A stretch of DNA of 64,000 bases from Pseudomonas sp. KU26590. Lineage in GTDB: Bacteria; Pseudomonadota; Gammaproteobacteria; Pseudomonadales; Pseudomonadaceae. Below are positions 1-8,604 of this stretch, in pieces (within the stretch, counting starts at the first letter, position 1; each line of letters begins with the position of its first letter). Under the pieces are notes generated by a model. That model did not search any database and had not been told where the DNA came from. It saw nothing but the letters and a program-made list of their open reading frames with translations. Location: NCBI RefSeq assembly GCF_026153515.1, contig NZ_CP110644.1, forward strand, positions 4,245,501 to 4,309,500. Direction: 5' to 3'. A program made the position numbers and the translations under genes.

Positions 1-880
1 CTGCGGCCAGGACCGAGATGATCAGCACGCCGAAAAAGGTGCTGATCACCGAGCCACGCCCGCCCATCAGGCTGGTGCCGCCGATGACCACTGCCGCAAT
101 CACTTGCAGTTCAAGGCCGGAACCGGCGTTGGGGTCAGCGGCCTCCAGGCGCGATATCTGGAACAACGCGGCGACGCCCGCCAGCAGGCCCATCAGCGAG
201 AACACCAGGATCTTGTAAGGCTTGGGATTGATGCCCGCCAGGCGCACGGCTTCTTCGTTGGTGCCGATGCCGATCAGGTAGCGGCCAAACACGGTGCGCG
301 TCAGCACAGCCTGGGCGGCGAAGATGACGATCAGCGCGATGACGAACGACGGCGAAATGCCGAATGCGAAGGGATTGGACAGCCAGGCAAACGAGTCACC
401 GATGTAGGCGGTGCGCGAGTCAGTCAGCTGGTACGCCACGCCGCGCGCCATTTCCAGCACGCCCAGGGAAACAATGAACGAGGGAATGCGCCACGCCACG
501 GTGATCGAGCCGGTCAGCGTGCCCGCCGCTGTTGCGCAGGCGATGCCCAGCAACGCCGACGGAAACACGCCCCAGCCCCAGCCGAGCATGGCGACACTGA
601 CTGCCGAGGCGGCCAGCGCCAGCACCGAACCCACGGAAAGGTCGATGCCGCCAATGATCAGGATGAAGGTCATGCCGACCGCCAGCACCATCAGGTCGGG
701 AATCTGGTTGGCCAGGGTGCTGAAGGTTTCGTAGGACAGGAAATGATCGCTGAGCAACGAGAACAACACGATCATCGCCAGCAATGCGCCAGCCAGCCCG
801 AGGTAGGTGCCCAGGCCGAAGTAGTTGCCGCTGCGCTTGCCCGGAGACGGCAACGCAGCAGGAGAAGTAGAAGTTTTCAT
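1..880 (-). CDS. rbsC: Ribose ABC transporter permease RbsC (3' end cut off by window)
   Basis: Inner-membrane permease of a ribose-type ABC importer. The visible 293 residues are mostly hydrophobic helices and include the BPD_transp_2 pattern with GGIDLSVG near residue 77, typical of RbsC/XylH permeases. The ATG at 880 overlaps the rbsA stop as ATGA, so the two genes are translationally coupled. The family is usually 320-340 residues, so about 30 C-terminal residues lie outside the window. In fluorescent pseudomonads rbsR and rbsK normally follow, but that cannot be seen here. Confidence 0.9.
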   Translation of the reverse strand, partial: MKTSTSPAALPSPGKRSGNYFGLGTYLGLAGALLAMIVLFSLLSDHFLSYETFSTLANQIPDLMVLAVGMTFILIIGGIDLSVGSVLALAASAVSVAMLGWGWGVFPSALLGIACATAAGTLTGSITVAWRIPSFIVSLGVLEMARGVAYQLTDSRTAYIGDSFAWLSNPFAFGISPSFVIALIVIFAAQAVLTRTVFGRYLIGIGTNEEAVRLAGINPKPYKILVFSLMGLLAGVAALFQISRLEAADPNAGSGLELQVIAAVVIGGTSLMGGRGSVISTFFGVLIISVLAA

Positions 881-2430
881 CAGTCGATCCTGGGCGCGGC
901 TTCAGACAGCAGCGCGTCACGTTTTTGATAGCCCGCGAAGGCAGCGGCAAGCAGTTCGTCCTGGGTCCAGGTGTCGCGCTCGAAGGTGTCGATCAGGCGC
1001 CCGGCAGACAGCACGCCGATGCGGTCGCAGATCAGCATCAGCTCGCGCAGATCACTGGAGACCACCACCAGCGCCCTGCCCTGACGGGTCAGTTCACCCA
1101 GCAGCGCGTAGATGTCGAATTTGGCGCCGACGTCGATGCCGCGCGTGGGCTCGTCGAACAACATCACCTGGCAATCGCGCTCCAGCCAGCGGCCGATCAC
1201 GACCTTCTGCTGATTGCCGCCCGACAGTTCCGATACCAGTTGCGTCGGGCTGGAACTGCGAATGCGCATGGCGCCCACTTGGCGCTGAGCCAGAGCGATT
1301 TCCGAATTGCCGTTGACCACGCCGGCACTGGAAATGGCTTCCATGTTGCCCAGCGCGATGTTGGAGCTGATCGATTGCGACAGCAGCAGGCCTTCGCCTT
1401 TACGGTCTTCCGTGATCAAGGCGATGCCATGACCCACGGCGTCCACCGGCGATTTGATCTGCACGCTGCGCAGCGGACTGCCGACTTCGATGCTGCCGCT
1501 GTCGGCCACGTCCGCGCCGTAGATCAGCCGCAACAGCTCGGTACGCCCGGCGCCGATCAGCCCGGAAATCCCGAAAATTTCGCCGGCCCGGACATCAAAG
1601 GAAACCTCGCGGACCTTGTCGGCGCGATTCAAGCCTTTGACCGACAGCGCCACTGCGCCGATCTTGCGCTCGCCCAGATCGATCTGCTCGCCCAGTTCGC
1701 GGCCGACCATAAGCGTGACCAGTTGCTCGCTGTTGTAATTGGCCATGAAGTCGACGCAGACCAGCTTGCCGTCGCGCAACACGGCGATGCGCTGGGCGAC
1801 GCGAGCCAGCTCTTCCAGGCGGTGGGAGATGTAAATGATGGAAACGCCACGGTCCTGCAGGCGGGTGATCTGCTCGAAGAGCATTTCCACCTCGCGCGCC
1901 GTGAGCATCGCCGTCGGCTCGTCGAGGATCAGCACGTGGCAGTCGCCGATCAGGTTGCGGGCGATTTCGACCATCTGTTGATGGCCGATGCCCAGTTCGC
2001 TGACCAGTGTGTCCGGGTCGATGGCCTCGAGGCCGACCTGGGCCATGGCCTTGATCGCATCTTCACGCAGCTTGCGGCGATTGATGAAACCGGCGCGGCT
2101 GGGCAAGTTATCGAGAAACAGGTTTTCCGCCACCGACAGCGTCGGCAGCAGATTGAGTTCTTGCATGACCATGCGCACGCCAAGCTTTTCGGCCTGGGTG
2201 CGACTGGCAGGCTGGTAGGGCTGCCCCTGAAAGTGCATCTGGCCGGTGGTCGGTGTGACCAGCCCGCCGATGATTTTCGACAGCGTGCTTTTGCCGGCGC
2301 CATTTTCGCCGGTCAAGGCAAGCACTTCCCCACGCATCAGCGTCAGGTCGATGTCACCGAGTACGGGTTGGGCGTAGGTTTTGCCAATACCACTGACAGA
2401 TAGAACAGCGGCCTGAGCAGACGCTGACAT
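880..2430 (-). CDS. rbsA: Ribose ABC transporter ATP-binding protein RbsA
   Basis: Cytoplasmic ATPase of the ribose importer, with two fused ABC domains as usual for the CUT2 class. The first half has a complete Walker A (GENGAGKST, about residue 42) and Walker B (LILDEPTA). The second half has the usual degenerate Walker A (GLIGAGRTE) and a canonical signature LSGGNQQK. I chose the ATG at 2430 (516 residues) because GGAG lies 7-10 bases upstream; the ATG at 2442 would put that GGAG inside the gene. It sits between rbsB and rbsC in one minus-strand operon. Confidence 0.93.
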   Translation of the reverse strand: MSASAQAAVLSVSGIGKTYAQPVLGDIDLTLMRGEVLALTGENGAGKSTLSKIIGGLVTPTTGQMHFQGQPYQPASRTQAEKLGVRMVMQELNLLPTLSVAENLFLDNLPSRAGFINRRKLREDAIKAMAQVGLEAIDPDTLVSELGIGHQQMVEIARNLIGDCHVLILDEPTAMLTAREVEMLFEQITRLQDRGVSIIYISHRLEELARVAQRIAVLRDGKLVCVDFMANYNSEQLVTLMVGRELGEQIDLGERKIGAVALSVKGLNRADKVREVSFDVRAGEIFGISGLIGAGRTELLRLIYGADVADSGSIEVGSPLRSVQIKSPVDAVGHGIALITEDRKGEGLLLSQSISSNIALGNMEAISSAGVVNGNSEIALAQRQVGAMRIRSSSPTQLVSELSGGNQQKVVIGRWLERDCQVMLFDEPTRGIDVGAKFDIYALLGELTRQGRALVVVSSDLRELMLICDRIGVLSAGRLIDTFERDTWTQDELLAAAFAGYQKRDALLSEAAPRID

Positions 2431-2523
2431 AACGATCTCCACGCGCCTGCCCTCACGGGCAGGCGGTACATATTTGGAAAACTGCTGAGTTGGACAGTGC
2501 CGAGTAAAAACCAGACCGGCTTA

Positions 2524-3480
2524 TTACGGCTTGGTTACCAGCTCGACCGGGGTTTCGATCACGCCGTTGGTGATCTCGAGCTTCTCGCCCTTGACCATCT
2601 TCAACGCGGTATCGATACCGAACACAGCCTGACGGGCAGCGAACTGGTCAGCGGTGGCCAGAATACGGCCGTCCTTGAGCATCGGCTTGATGGCGTTGAT
2701 GTTGTCGTAGCCGACGACCTGAACCTTGCCCGCTTTGCCTGCCGCACGAACGGCCGAGACAGCGCCCAGGGCCATGCTGTCGTTACCGGCCAGCAGCGCT
2801 TTCAGGTTCGGGTATTCGTTGAGCATGGCGGAGGCGACCGCGTTGCCCTTGTCTATTTCCCAGTTACCCGACTGCGTGGAAACGATCTTCATCTGCGCAG
2901 CGTCCATCGCGTCCTTGAAGCCCGCGGTGCGCTGCTGCGCGTTGGTGGTGGTCGGCACGCCTTCGATGATGCCGACTTCATCACCCGCGGTCAGCTGCTT
3001 GGCCAGGTAGTCGCCCACCAGCTTGGCACCCTTGCGGTTGTTCGGGCCTACGAACGGCACTTCCATGCCCTTGCTTTTCAGCACGTCGGCGTCGAGCTGG
3101 TTGTCGATATTGACGACTTTGATGCCCGCGTCCATGGCCTTTTTCAGGACCGCCGCCAGCGCCTTGGAGTCCGCCGGAGCGATGACCAGCGCGTCGACTT
3201 TCTTGACGATCATCTGATTGACGATGTCGATCTGCGCGGCCGTGTCGGACTCGTTCTTGATGCCGTTGGAGATCAGGTCAAAGTCAGCGGAATGCAGTTT
3301 TTGATAGTCCTTGGCGCCGTCTTCCATGGTCAGGAAGAATTCATTGGCCAGGGATTTCATCACCAGCGCAACGGTCGGCTTTTTCGCGTCATCAGCGAAG
3401 GCGGAAGAGAGAGGCAGGGTTGCAGCAGAAGCGGTGAGCATGGCAACAGCAAGAAGGCGTGCAGCGAAGGGCAGCTTCAT
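2524..3480 (-). CDS. rbsB: Periplasmic ribose-binding protein RbsB
   Basis: Substrate-binding protein of the ribose importer, 318 residues, exported to the periplasm. A Sec signal peptide ends near residue 29 (SSAFA|DD). The mature part is a Peripla_BP_4 (PBP type I) fold with motifs such as GIKNESDTAAQ and DALVIAPADS. CGGAG precedes the ATG. It is the first gene of the operon and faces the promoter and operator described upstream. RbsB is an inference among the CUT2 sugar-binding proteins, strengthened by the rbsBAC order. Confidence 0.88.
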   Translation of the reverse strand: MKLPFAARLLAVAMLTASAATLPLSSAFADDAKKPTVALVMKSLANEFFLTMEDGAKDYQKLHSADFDLISNGIKNESDTAAQIDIVNQMIVKKVDALVIAPADSKALAAVLKKAMDAGIKVVNIDNQLDADVLKSKGMEVPFVGPNNRKGAKLVGDYLAKQLTAGDEVGIIEGVPTTTNAQQRTAGFKDAMDAAQMKIVSTQSGNWEIDKGNAVASAMLNEYPNLKALLAGNDSMALGAVSAVRAAGKAGKVQVVGYDNINAIKPMLKDGRILATADQFAARQAVFGIDTALKMVKGEKLEITNGVIETPVELVTKP

Positions 3481-3501
3481 GGAATCACTCCGATATTATG
3501 A

Positions 3502-3509
3502 TTGTTGTT
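3502..3509 (-). promoter_or_regulatory. A-rich Crc/Hfq (CA-type) motif before rbsB
   Basis: Read on the minus strand this is AACAACAA, which fits the AANAANAA motif bound by Hfq/Crc in pseudomonads. It lies about 11 bases upstream of the rbsB Shine-Dalgarno, where such motifs repress translation of sugar-uptake genes. Motif only; binding is inferred. Confidence 0.5.
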
Positions 3510-3549
3510 ATCGGCAGCGTTTACGCGTCAGGGGAAGCATCGACGGAAT

Positions 3550-3563
3550 CGCAAACGTTTGCG
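3550..3563. promoter_or_regulatory. LacI-family operator, probably for RbsR
   Basis: CGCAAACGTTTGCG is a perfect 14-bp palindrome with the central CG typical of LacI/GalR-family operators. It lies roughly 10-20 bases downstream of the predicted rbsB -10 box, where a repressor would block transcription. RbsR as the ligand-responsive factor is inferred. Confidence 0.75.
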
Positions 3564-3571
3564 TGAGCGAA

Positions 3572-3600
3572 ACTATGGGAACCGTTTGGGCTTTTGTCAA
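3572..3600 (-). promoter_or_regulatory. Sigma-70 type promoter of the rbs operon
   Basis: On the minus strand TTGACA (3600-3595) is followed after 17 bases by CATAGT (3577-3572). The -35 is a perfect consensus match and the -10 matches 4 of 6 bases. It points at rbsB and places the palindromic operator near the start site. Confidence 0.6.
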
Positions 3601-3735
3601 CTGCGCAAAGCAGGACATATAGGGGCGGGCCGGGTAGCGCGCTGCTCCTCCGATCGTTTGCAACGCTGTAGCCCTGCACTCGGTGTCGGAGGATAGAAGC
3701 ACTGGTGAATCGTGCCGGCAATGTTACCAATTTTG

Positions 3736-3999
3736 TTACGCACGTTCCTGATGAGCGGTCGCGCGTCGGCCGGCAGCGTGCAGCTTCAAGTCGTCTTTTA
3801 ACTTGGCGATCAGGTTGGCAATGGCACGACTGGAGTTGAGCGAACTGACCGGAATGCCGGCAGCGAGCAAGTCGGCGTGGCCCCTCTCGCGATCAAAAAT
3901 CTGAACAAGTATTTGATCGTTGGCATCGATGGTGCATTTGCACTTGGCGGGCAGGAAGCCTGATTCGACGATATGGCAGAGTTCAAGGGTGGAGATCAT
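3736..3999 (-). CDS. DUF1652 domain protein
   Basis: An 87-residue cytoplasmic protein of the Pseudomonas DUF1652 family, recognised from ISTLELCHIVESGFLP at the N-terminus and the conserved SLNSSRAIANL near the middle. Function is unknown. I use the ATG at 3999 because AAGGAA lies about 7 bases upstream; an ATG at 4026 is in frame but has no comparable site. It stands alone between the rbs operon and an InaA-type gene. Confidence 0.8.
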   Translation of the reverse strand: MISTLELCHIVESGFLPAKCKCTIDANDQILVQIFDRERGHADLLAAGIPVSSLNSSRAIANLIAKLKDDLKLHAAGRRATAHQERA

Positions 4000-4369
4000 G
4001 GCAAATTTCCTTATTTGGTTATGCACGGTGGATGTCGCACGGCGCCAGCAATTCCGCGAGTTTCACATGAATGGGACGAACGGACATGACGCAGATCAGA
4101 AGTTGCGCGTCCCATGGGCCATTCGATGAGATGTGCACAGCGCCGCCATACAAAGCACCACTGCACTTATAGCCTGCTGGATGGCGTAAATGGCGCGGGT
4201 TTTGCGGGTTCACGAACGGATCAAGCCAGTAAGCTGGGTCCGTCGAAAATGGCCATTAGCCAATATCCCTGAGCAGGCACTGAACTAATCTCGCCCGCAA
4301 AGGCCAGAGGGGCTCGCACTGCAAGATGGCAGTCGCTGCACAAGAAGATTTCTACAGTATCTGGAGCGC
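4000..4369. other. Intergenic region without a recognisable gene
   Basis: About 370 bases between the DUF1652 gene and the InaA-type gene, which are divergently arranged. It should hold both promoters. Short open frames exist on both strands but none has a ribosome-binding site or a recognisable protein. Confidence 0.6.
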
Positions 4370-5044
4370 ATGATGGGTCGGGGCAACAACGAATTTGAAT
4401 TCTGGTGGGGCACATCGGGGCCTTGGGTCGAGCCGCCGAATGTGCGCCGCAGCGGCACCAGCGGTGTGCAGCGCGTGGTGCACGATGGCAAAACGCTTTA
4501 CGTCAAACGCCAGACCGGCCATCTGTTTCGCAGCTTGCGTTACCCCACCGGGCGCCCGACTGCACTGCGTGAGGGCATCGCGCTGACAAAACTAGAGGAA
4601 CTGGGCGTTAACGCGCCACGGCCCGTTTTCTACGGCGCACGCAAGGTCGCCGGTGTATGGCAAGGCCTTTTGGTGACCAAGGATCTGGGCGGTTTCATCG
4701 ACCTTGACACCTGGTATGCCCAGGGCGGCGCCAGCACCTTGAGCGTCGAGCAACATCAGCGTCTCTTCAAGCGCCTCGCCGAGACTCTGGCGAAGATGCA
4801 CCTGGGCAAGTGGCAACATGGCTGCATGCGTTCCAAGCACATCTTCATCAAGGCGACGGTCACCGACACGCGCTTTGATTTCGAACTGGCGCTGCTGGAT
4901 CTGGAAAAATCCCACGGCCGGATCACCATCATGGGCGCCGCGCGTCACGACATTCCGCAGCTCAGAAGGCACTCGTTCTGGGACGAGTCTCAGTGGCAGT
5001 ACTTCCTGTCGTGCTACGAACAGGCAATCGGCCAAGCCGTTTAG
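4370..5044 (+). CDS. inaA: InaA-family lipopolysaccharide kinase-like protein
   Basis: A 224-residue protein of the InaA/Kdo-kinase-like group. The protein-kinase-like fold is visible as a lysine-containing strand (KTLYVKRQ), a catalytic-loop equivalent (HGCMRSKHIF, around residue 150) and a metal-binding LLDLEKS. Pseudomonas InaA is known as an acid- or stress-inducible gene; the substrate is not established. CTGGAG precedes the ATG by about 6 bases. It ends convergently with the sensor kinase at 5110, separated by a strong hairpin. Confidence 0.75.
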   Translation: MMGRGNNEFEFWWGTSGPWVEPPNVRRSGTSGVQRVVHDGKTLYVKRQTGHLFRSLRYPTGRPTALREGIALTKLEELGVNAPRPVFYGARKVAGVWQGLLVTKDLGGFIDLDTWYAQGGASTLSVEQHQRLFKRLAETLAKMHLGKWQHGCMRSKHIFIKATVTDTRFDFELALLDLEKSHGRITIMGAARHDIPQLRRHSFWDESQWQYFLSCYEQAIGQAV

Positions 5045-5063
5045 GCGAGGCTGCTACCGTAAG

Positions 5064-5104
5064 CAGGCCCCTCACGCCCGGTAAAACCTGGCGTGAAGGG
5101 CCTG
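5064..5104. terminator. Hairpin between convergent genes
   Basis: Inverted repeat with 15-base arms (5064-5078 and 5090-5104) and one C-A mismatch around a short A-rich loop, placed between two convergent stop codons. There is no long T run on either side, so it may be a bidirectional transcription or decay barrier rather than a classic intrinsic terminator. Confidence 0.5.
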
Positions 5105-5109
5105 GCCAT

Positions 5110-7728
5110 TCAAGAGGCGTGACCAGCGTGCTCGCCGACCAATGCCGGCACTTCCCGTTGGTTGATGACCTGCGCCACTTTCGACGCAATGTCGGCGCGG
5201 CTGAAGGGCTTGGCCAGTACGTCGAAGCCGGCAATCTGTGTCGACGACTCGCTGGTGTACCCCGTGACGACCAGCACCGGCAGCGCAGGCAGCACTTCCC
5301 GCAGACTCAGGGCGAGCTGCGTGCCGCTTTTTTCTGCCATCAACTGATCGGTGATGAGAACGTCCGGCCGCAACCCGGCGCTGACCATGTGCTCGGCAGC
5401 GGACGGCGACGCCGCTTCGGTCACCCGATAGCCCAGGTCACGCAATTGCAGCGCAACGGTGTAGCGGACCAGTTCCTCGTCGTCCACCACCAGCACGTGA
5501 AAAGGGTGATGGGCGTCGGGCGCTGAGTCGCCCTCGCCTTCCGCCGGTGTCAGCGCATCGGCGCTGGACACCGGCAGCCAGATGTCAACGCGCGTGCCGA
5601 GACCCGGCGTCGACTGAATATCAAAACCACCGCCGGATTGCAGGGCCAGACCTTGCACCATCGACAATCCCAGGCCGGTGCCCTTGCCGACGCCTTTGGT
5701 TGAGTAAAACGGCTCAACGCAACGCTGCAGCACCTCTTCGTTCATGCCGCTGCCGTTGTCCGACACCGTCAGCCTGACGTAGCAACCCTGCGCCGGCGCC
5801 GGGCCCAGTCCCGGACTGTCGGCAATCACCTCAGGGCAAGCGCTGATTTTCAAGTAGCCACGTTCGGCAATCGCGTCACGGGCGTTGACCGCGAGATTGA
5901 GCACGCCCAGTTCGAGCTGATGGGGATCAATGAGAATGTTTGGCAGATCTGCAGGAATCTCGACAATCACTTGGATGGTCGGGCCCAGCGAGCGTTGGAT
6001 AAGGTCATGCATGCCGTTGACCAGGCTGTTCAGCGCCACGACCTGAGGTTTGAGCGTCTGCCTGCGGGCAAAGGTGAGCAGACGGCCTACCAGAATTCGC
6101 GCGCGATCTGCCGCTTGCAGCGCGGCGTCGATAAGCCGATGGGAGCGATCATTGCTGACCGGCTGGCGCCGCAGCAATTCCAGTGACGTCATGATCGGCG
6201 TCAGCAGGTTATTGAAGTCATGGGCGATGCCGCCGCCCAACTGGCCGACCATCTCGATCTTGCGCGACTCGTGCAGCAGCGAAATGGCCGCCTCGCGCTC
6301 GGCCACCATGGTGGCGACGCGCTGTTCGAGGCTTTCGTTGAGTTCGATCAATTGGTGTTCAGCGCCGACCCGCGCGGAGATGTCCACGCATACAAACAGC
6401 AGCCCGCTCGCCTGCTGTTGCGCATCGAGCAGGGGCGTGACGTGGGTCTGCACCCAGACGACGGAACCGTTCGTGCGCACGTGGTGCTGGGTCAGTTCGA
6501 AGGGCGCTTCGGCGGTCAGAAAGTTCTCGTAGAACATGGGCTGCGCGTTGGCTTCCACGTCGTTCTGCAATTGGAGGATCGAGCGGCCGGCGATTGCCTG
6601 ACGCTGCAGCCCCATAATCTCGCAGTAGCGATCATTGACCTGTTGAAACACGCCTCGGTGATCACACAGCGCAATCCCGGCGCCGGCCTGCTCGAACATC
6701 CCGGCCAGTTGCGCGGAACTGGCGTGCAGCGCCGATTCAGCCCGCGTGTGGTTGATCCATTGCCAGCCCAGCTTGGCCGTTTCTTCGATGATGTGGATGT
6801 CATGGGGGCTACAGACCCGCTGACCTTTGAACTCGACGGTAAACACGCCGGCCAAGGTGTCATGACGCATCAGCGGGACATGCACGGCCAGACTCCCTGC
6901 GCTGTCTGACCGAGATGCAACGGCGCAAGGGTCAGAAAAAACGGAATCGGCCCTTGCCGACGCTTGCACGGTGACGCCCTGGCGCAGTGCAGAACAGGTC
7001 TCAACACTGACAGAGATCACCCCTGTTCGTGTCGTCACGTCACCCTGACGGTATTCACGGAGAATGGTGAAATCGCCCCTCTCCTCGTCCATTTCCGCGA
7101 TATGGACACGGGCGGCACCCAGCTCGTGACCGATACGTCGGATGACGTCTGCCTTGATCTGCTCGGGGTCGCGAATAGAGGGCAACGCCTGGCCCAGCTC
7201 AAGCAGCAACGCCTGACGACGTTCGAAATGCACACGCTCGGTGGTTTCAGTGACGACGCAGAGCACCCCGCCGACGGACCCGTCGCTCTGGCGCACCGCG
7301 GAATAGGAGACGTCAAAGTAGACGGTTTCGCCGCAGCCATGCCGTTCGATATAGAACGCACGGTCCTTGGCAGCAAAAGTTTGCCCGGTTTCCAGCACGC
7401 CGCGCAGCAGAGGCTCGAGGTCGTCCCAGAGCTCGCGCCAGTTCTCGATGGCCGGCCGGCCAAGGGCGCGCGGATGTTTCTCGCCGATGCTCGGCGCATA
7501 GGCGTCGTTGTAGAGCGCCACAAATTCGGGACCCCAGAACAGCGCGATTTGCGCCTGCACAGGGAGGATCGTGCCCATCAGGGCTTTCAGACAGTCCGGC
7601 CAGTCGCAGGGCGCGCCGAGGGGCGAGCCGTCTATCAAGGGGGACTGAAGCAGATCACCGACCGCACCGCCGTTGGCAAGGAAACGCAGGGGTGCTGCGC
7701 TGAACCCGGTGTTGGGTGGGGTATCCAT
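5110..7728 (-). CDS. Hybrid sensor histidine kinase with PAS/GAF input and receiver
   Basis: About 872 residues with no obvious membrane segment, so probably a cytosolic sensor. Reading from the N-terminus there is a PAS-like region (to about 150), a GAF domain (about 165-320), a PAS domain (about 335-460), a coiled stretch, the H-box GGGIAHDFNNLLTPI, a HATPase with DNGSGM and GTGLGLS, and a C-terminal receiver with VVDDEE, phosphoacceptor LITDQLM and terminal lysine in LAKPF. This AHDFNN architecture is common in Pseudomonas; the signal is unknown. Start at 7728 (MDTPP) rather than 7770. No partner regulator is adjacent. Confidence 0.85.
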   Translation of the reverse strand: MDTPPNTGFSAAPLRFLANGGAVGDLLQSPLIDGSPLGAPCDWPDCLKALMGTILPVQAQIALFWGPEFVALYNDAYAPSIGEKHPRALGRPAIENWRELWDDLEPLLRGVLETGQTFAAKDRAFYIERHGCGETVYFDVSYSAVRQSDGSVGGVLCVVTETTERVHFERRQALLLELGQALPSIRDPEQIKADVIRRIGHELGAARVHIAEMDEERGDFTILREYRQGDVTTRTGVISVSVETCSALRQGVTVQASARADSVFSDPCAVASRSDSAGSLAVHVPLMRHDTLAGVFTVEFKGQRVCSPHDIHIIEETAKLGWQWINHTRAESALHASSAQLAGMFEQAGAGIALCDHRGVFQQVNDRYCEIMGLQRQAIAGRSILQLQNDVEANAQPMFYENFLTAEAPFELTQHHVRTNGSVVWVQTHVTPLLDAQQQASGLLFVCVDISARVGAEHQLIELNESLEQRVATMVAEREAAISLLHESRKIEMVGQLGGGIAHDFNNLLTPIMTSLELLRRQPVSNDRSHRLIDAALQAADRARILVGRLLTFARRQTLKPQVVALNSLVNGMHDLIQRSLGPTIQVIVEIPADLPNILIDPHQLELGVLNLAVNARDAIAERGYLKISACPEVIADSPGLGPAPAQGCYVRLTVSDNGSGMNEEVLQRCVEPFYSTKGVGKGTGLGLSMVQGLALQSGGGFDIQSTPGLGTRVDIWLPVSSADALTPAEGEGDSAPDAHHPFHVLVVDDEELVRYTVALQLRDLGYRVTEAASPSAAEHMVSAGLRPDVLITDQLMAEKSGTQLALSLREVLPALPVLVVTGYTSESSTQIAGFDVLAKPFSRADIASKVAQVINQREVPALVGEHAGHAS

Positions 7729-7829
7729 AATTAGGGCCTGACAGGAAATATCGTGAGCAGCTAGCCTCACTTAGAGCGACGGCAATGCGAAGACGTTCCA
7801 TTCAGATGGGGACGAGTTTGCATACAGAC

Positions 7830-7857
7830 GGGCCCGGTGCTGATCCAAGCCGGGCCC
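7830..7857. terminator. GC-rich hairpin downstream of YgdI/R lipoprotein gene
   Basis: GGGCCCGG and CCGGGCCC (7830-7837, 7850-7857) form an 8-bp stem just after the lipoprotein stop on the minus strand. No T run follows, so it may only partly terminate before the sensor kinase gene. Confidence 0.4.
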
Positions 7858-7866
7858 CGCCGTGGC

Positions 7867-8091
7867 TCAATCCTCTTCTTTGACAGTGGCTACCTCGTCG
7901 GCGCGCACGCGGATGGTCTTACCGGAGATGTCTTCGAACTCATAAAAGCCGTCTTTGCTCTTGGTCTTCGGCGCATCCTTGGTCACGTACTGCGTACCGT
8001 TCTGCAAGGTGACCACGGTCGATGTGGAGCAACCCGCCAACGCTGCACAACAGGCGAACGCGACCGGCATCAGCAACGATTGAATCTTCAT
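7867..8091 (-). CDS. YgdI/YgdR-family (DUF903) small lipoprotein
   Basis: A 74-residue lipoprotein. The N-terminus is a lipoprotein signal peptide with lipobox LAGC, followed by a small SH3-like YgdI/R domain (VVTLQNGTQYVTKDAP ... DEVATVKEED). It should be anchored at the outer or inner membrane facing the periplasm; function is unknown. AGGAGG lies 5-6 bases upstream of the ATG at 8091. A paralogue lies at 22263. It is upstream of the sensor kinase gene on the same strand, but a hairpin separates them. Confidence 0.85.
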   Translation of the reverse strand: MKIQSLLMPVAFACCAALAGCSTSTVVTLQNGTQYVTKDAPKTKSKDGFYEFEDISGKTIRVRADEVATVKEED

Positions 8092-8271
8092 AAAGCCTCC
8101 TGGTGTATGGCTCAAGCGTCGAGCGCTCAAGCACTGAATCGTCATCTAGCAGATCAGATCAGCGCGATCGAGTTTGGTTCGCAGCCCGAACAATCAGCCG
8201 AAAAATCAGCGACTTGAGTCAATGACGGTTTTTGTCCGATCCGATGTTGCGAAACGTCCGACACTCAAATA

Positions 8272-8287
8272 CTGTATGCGCATACAG
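8272..8287. promoter_or_regulatory. LexA-binding SOS box
   Basis: CTGTATGCGCATACAG is a perfect 16-bp palindrome matching the gamma-proteobacterial LexA pattern CTGT-N8-ACAG. It overlaps a possible -10 (8270-8275), 17 bases after TTGCGA, and ends 19 bases before the GTG of the DUF1654 gene. The downstream genes are therefore predicted to be induced by DNA damage. Confidence 0.85.
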
Positions 8288-8306
8288 CGAACAGGAGGGT
8301 CACTTC

Positions 8307-8558
8307 GTGTCTGACACCAACGCATCAACCGCAGCATCGCCAGGGCACTACGAGCGCATGGCCGTGCGGGTGCAGAAAATCATCAACTCGCAGAGCGCAC
8401 AGAAGGCCCGCGCGGCGCTGATTTTCCGGCTTGCGGACGAACTTGAGGACGACTGGAAACAGTTGCTGGAAGAGATCGACGAGAACGACAACGTGACCCT
8501 GGCCTGGCGAGACGACGGCGGCGTGCAGATATTCTGGACCGTGCCCAAGGAAGATTGA
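8307..8558 (+). CDS. DUF1654 protein, predicted SOS-controlled
   Basis: An 83-residue cytoplasmic protein of the Pseudomonas DUF1654 family (YERMAVRVQKIINS ... ENDNVTLAWRDDGGVQIFW). Function is unknown. The start is the GTG at 8307, 7 bases after AGGAGGG; an ATG at 8232 lies upstream of the LexA box and has no such site, so it is not credible. It is followed after 46 bases by the exported nuclease gene on the same strand, and the pair probably forms one SOS operon. Confidence 0.82.
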   Translation: MSDTNASTAASPGHYERMAVRVQKIINSQSAQKARAALIFRLADELEDDWKQLLEEIDENDNVTLAWRDDGGVQIFWTVPKED

Positions 8559-8604
8559 CCCGCAACCTGAATACCCCCTTCTATAAATAATCCAGTTGGA
8601 AAAC

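Noticed and set aside
925..2403. A 492-codon open frame on the plus strand
   Set aside because: It lies wholly opposite rbsA, has a composition rich in Gln, Asp and His typical of antisense frames in high-GC genes, and matches no family.
7770..8232. Longer starts for the sensor kinase (7770) and the DUF1654 protein (8232)
   Set aside because: The shorter starts have proper ribosome-binding sites, and the DUF1654 extension would place the LexA box inside the gene.
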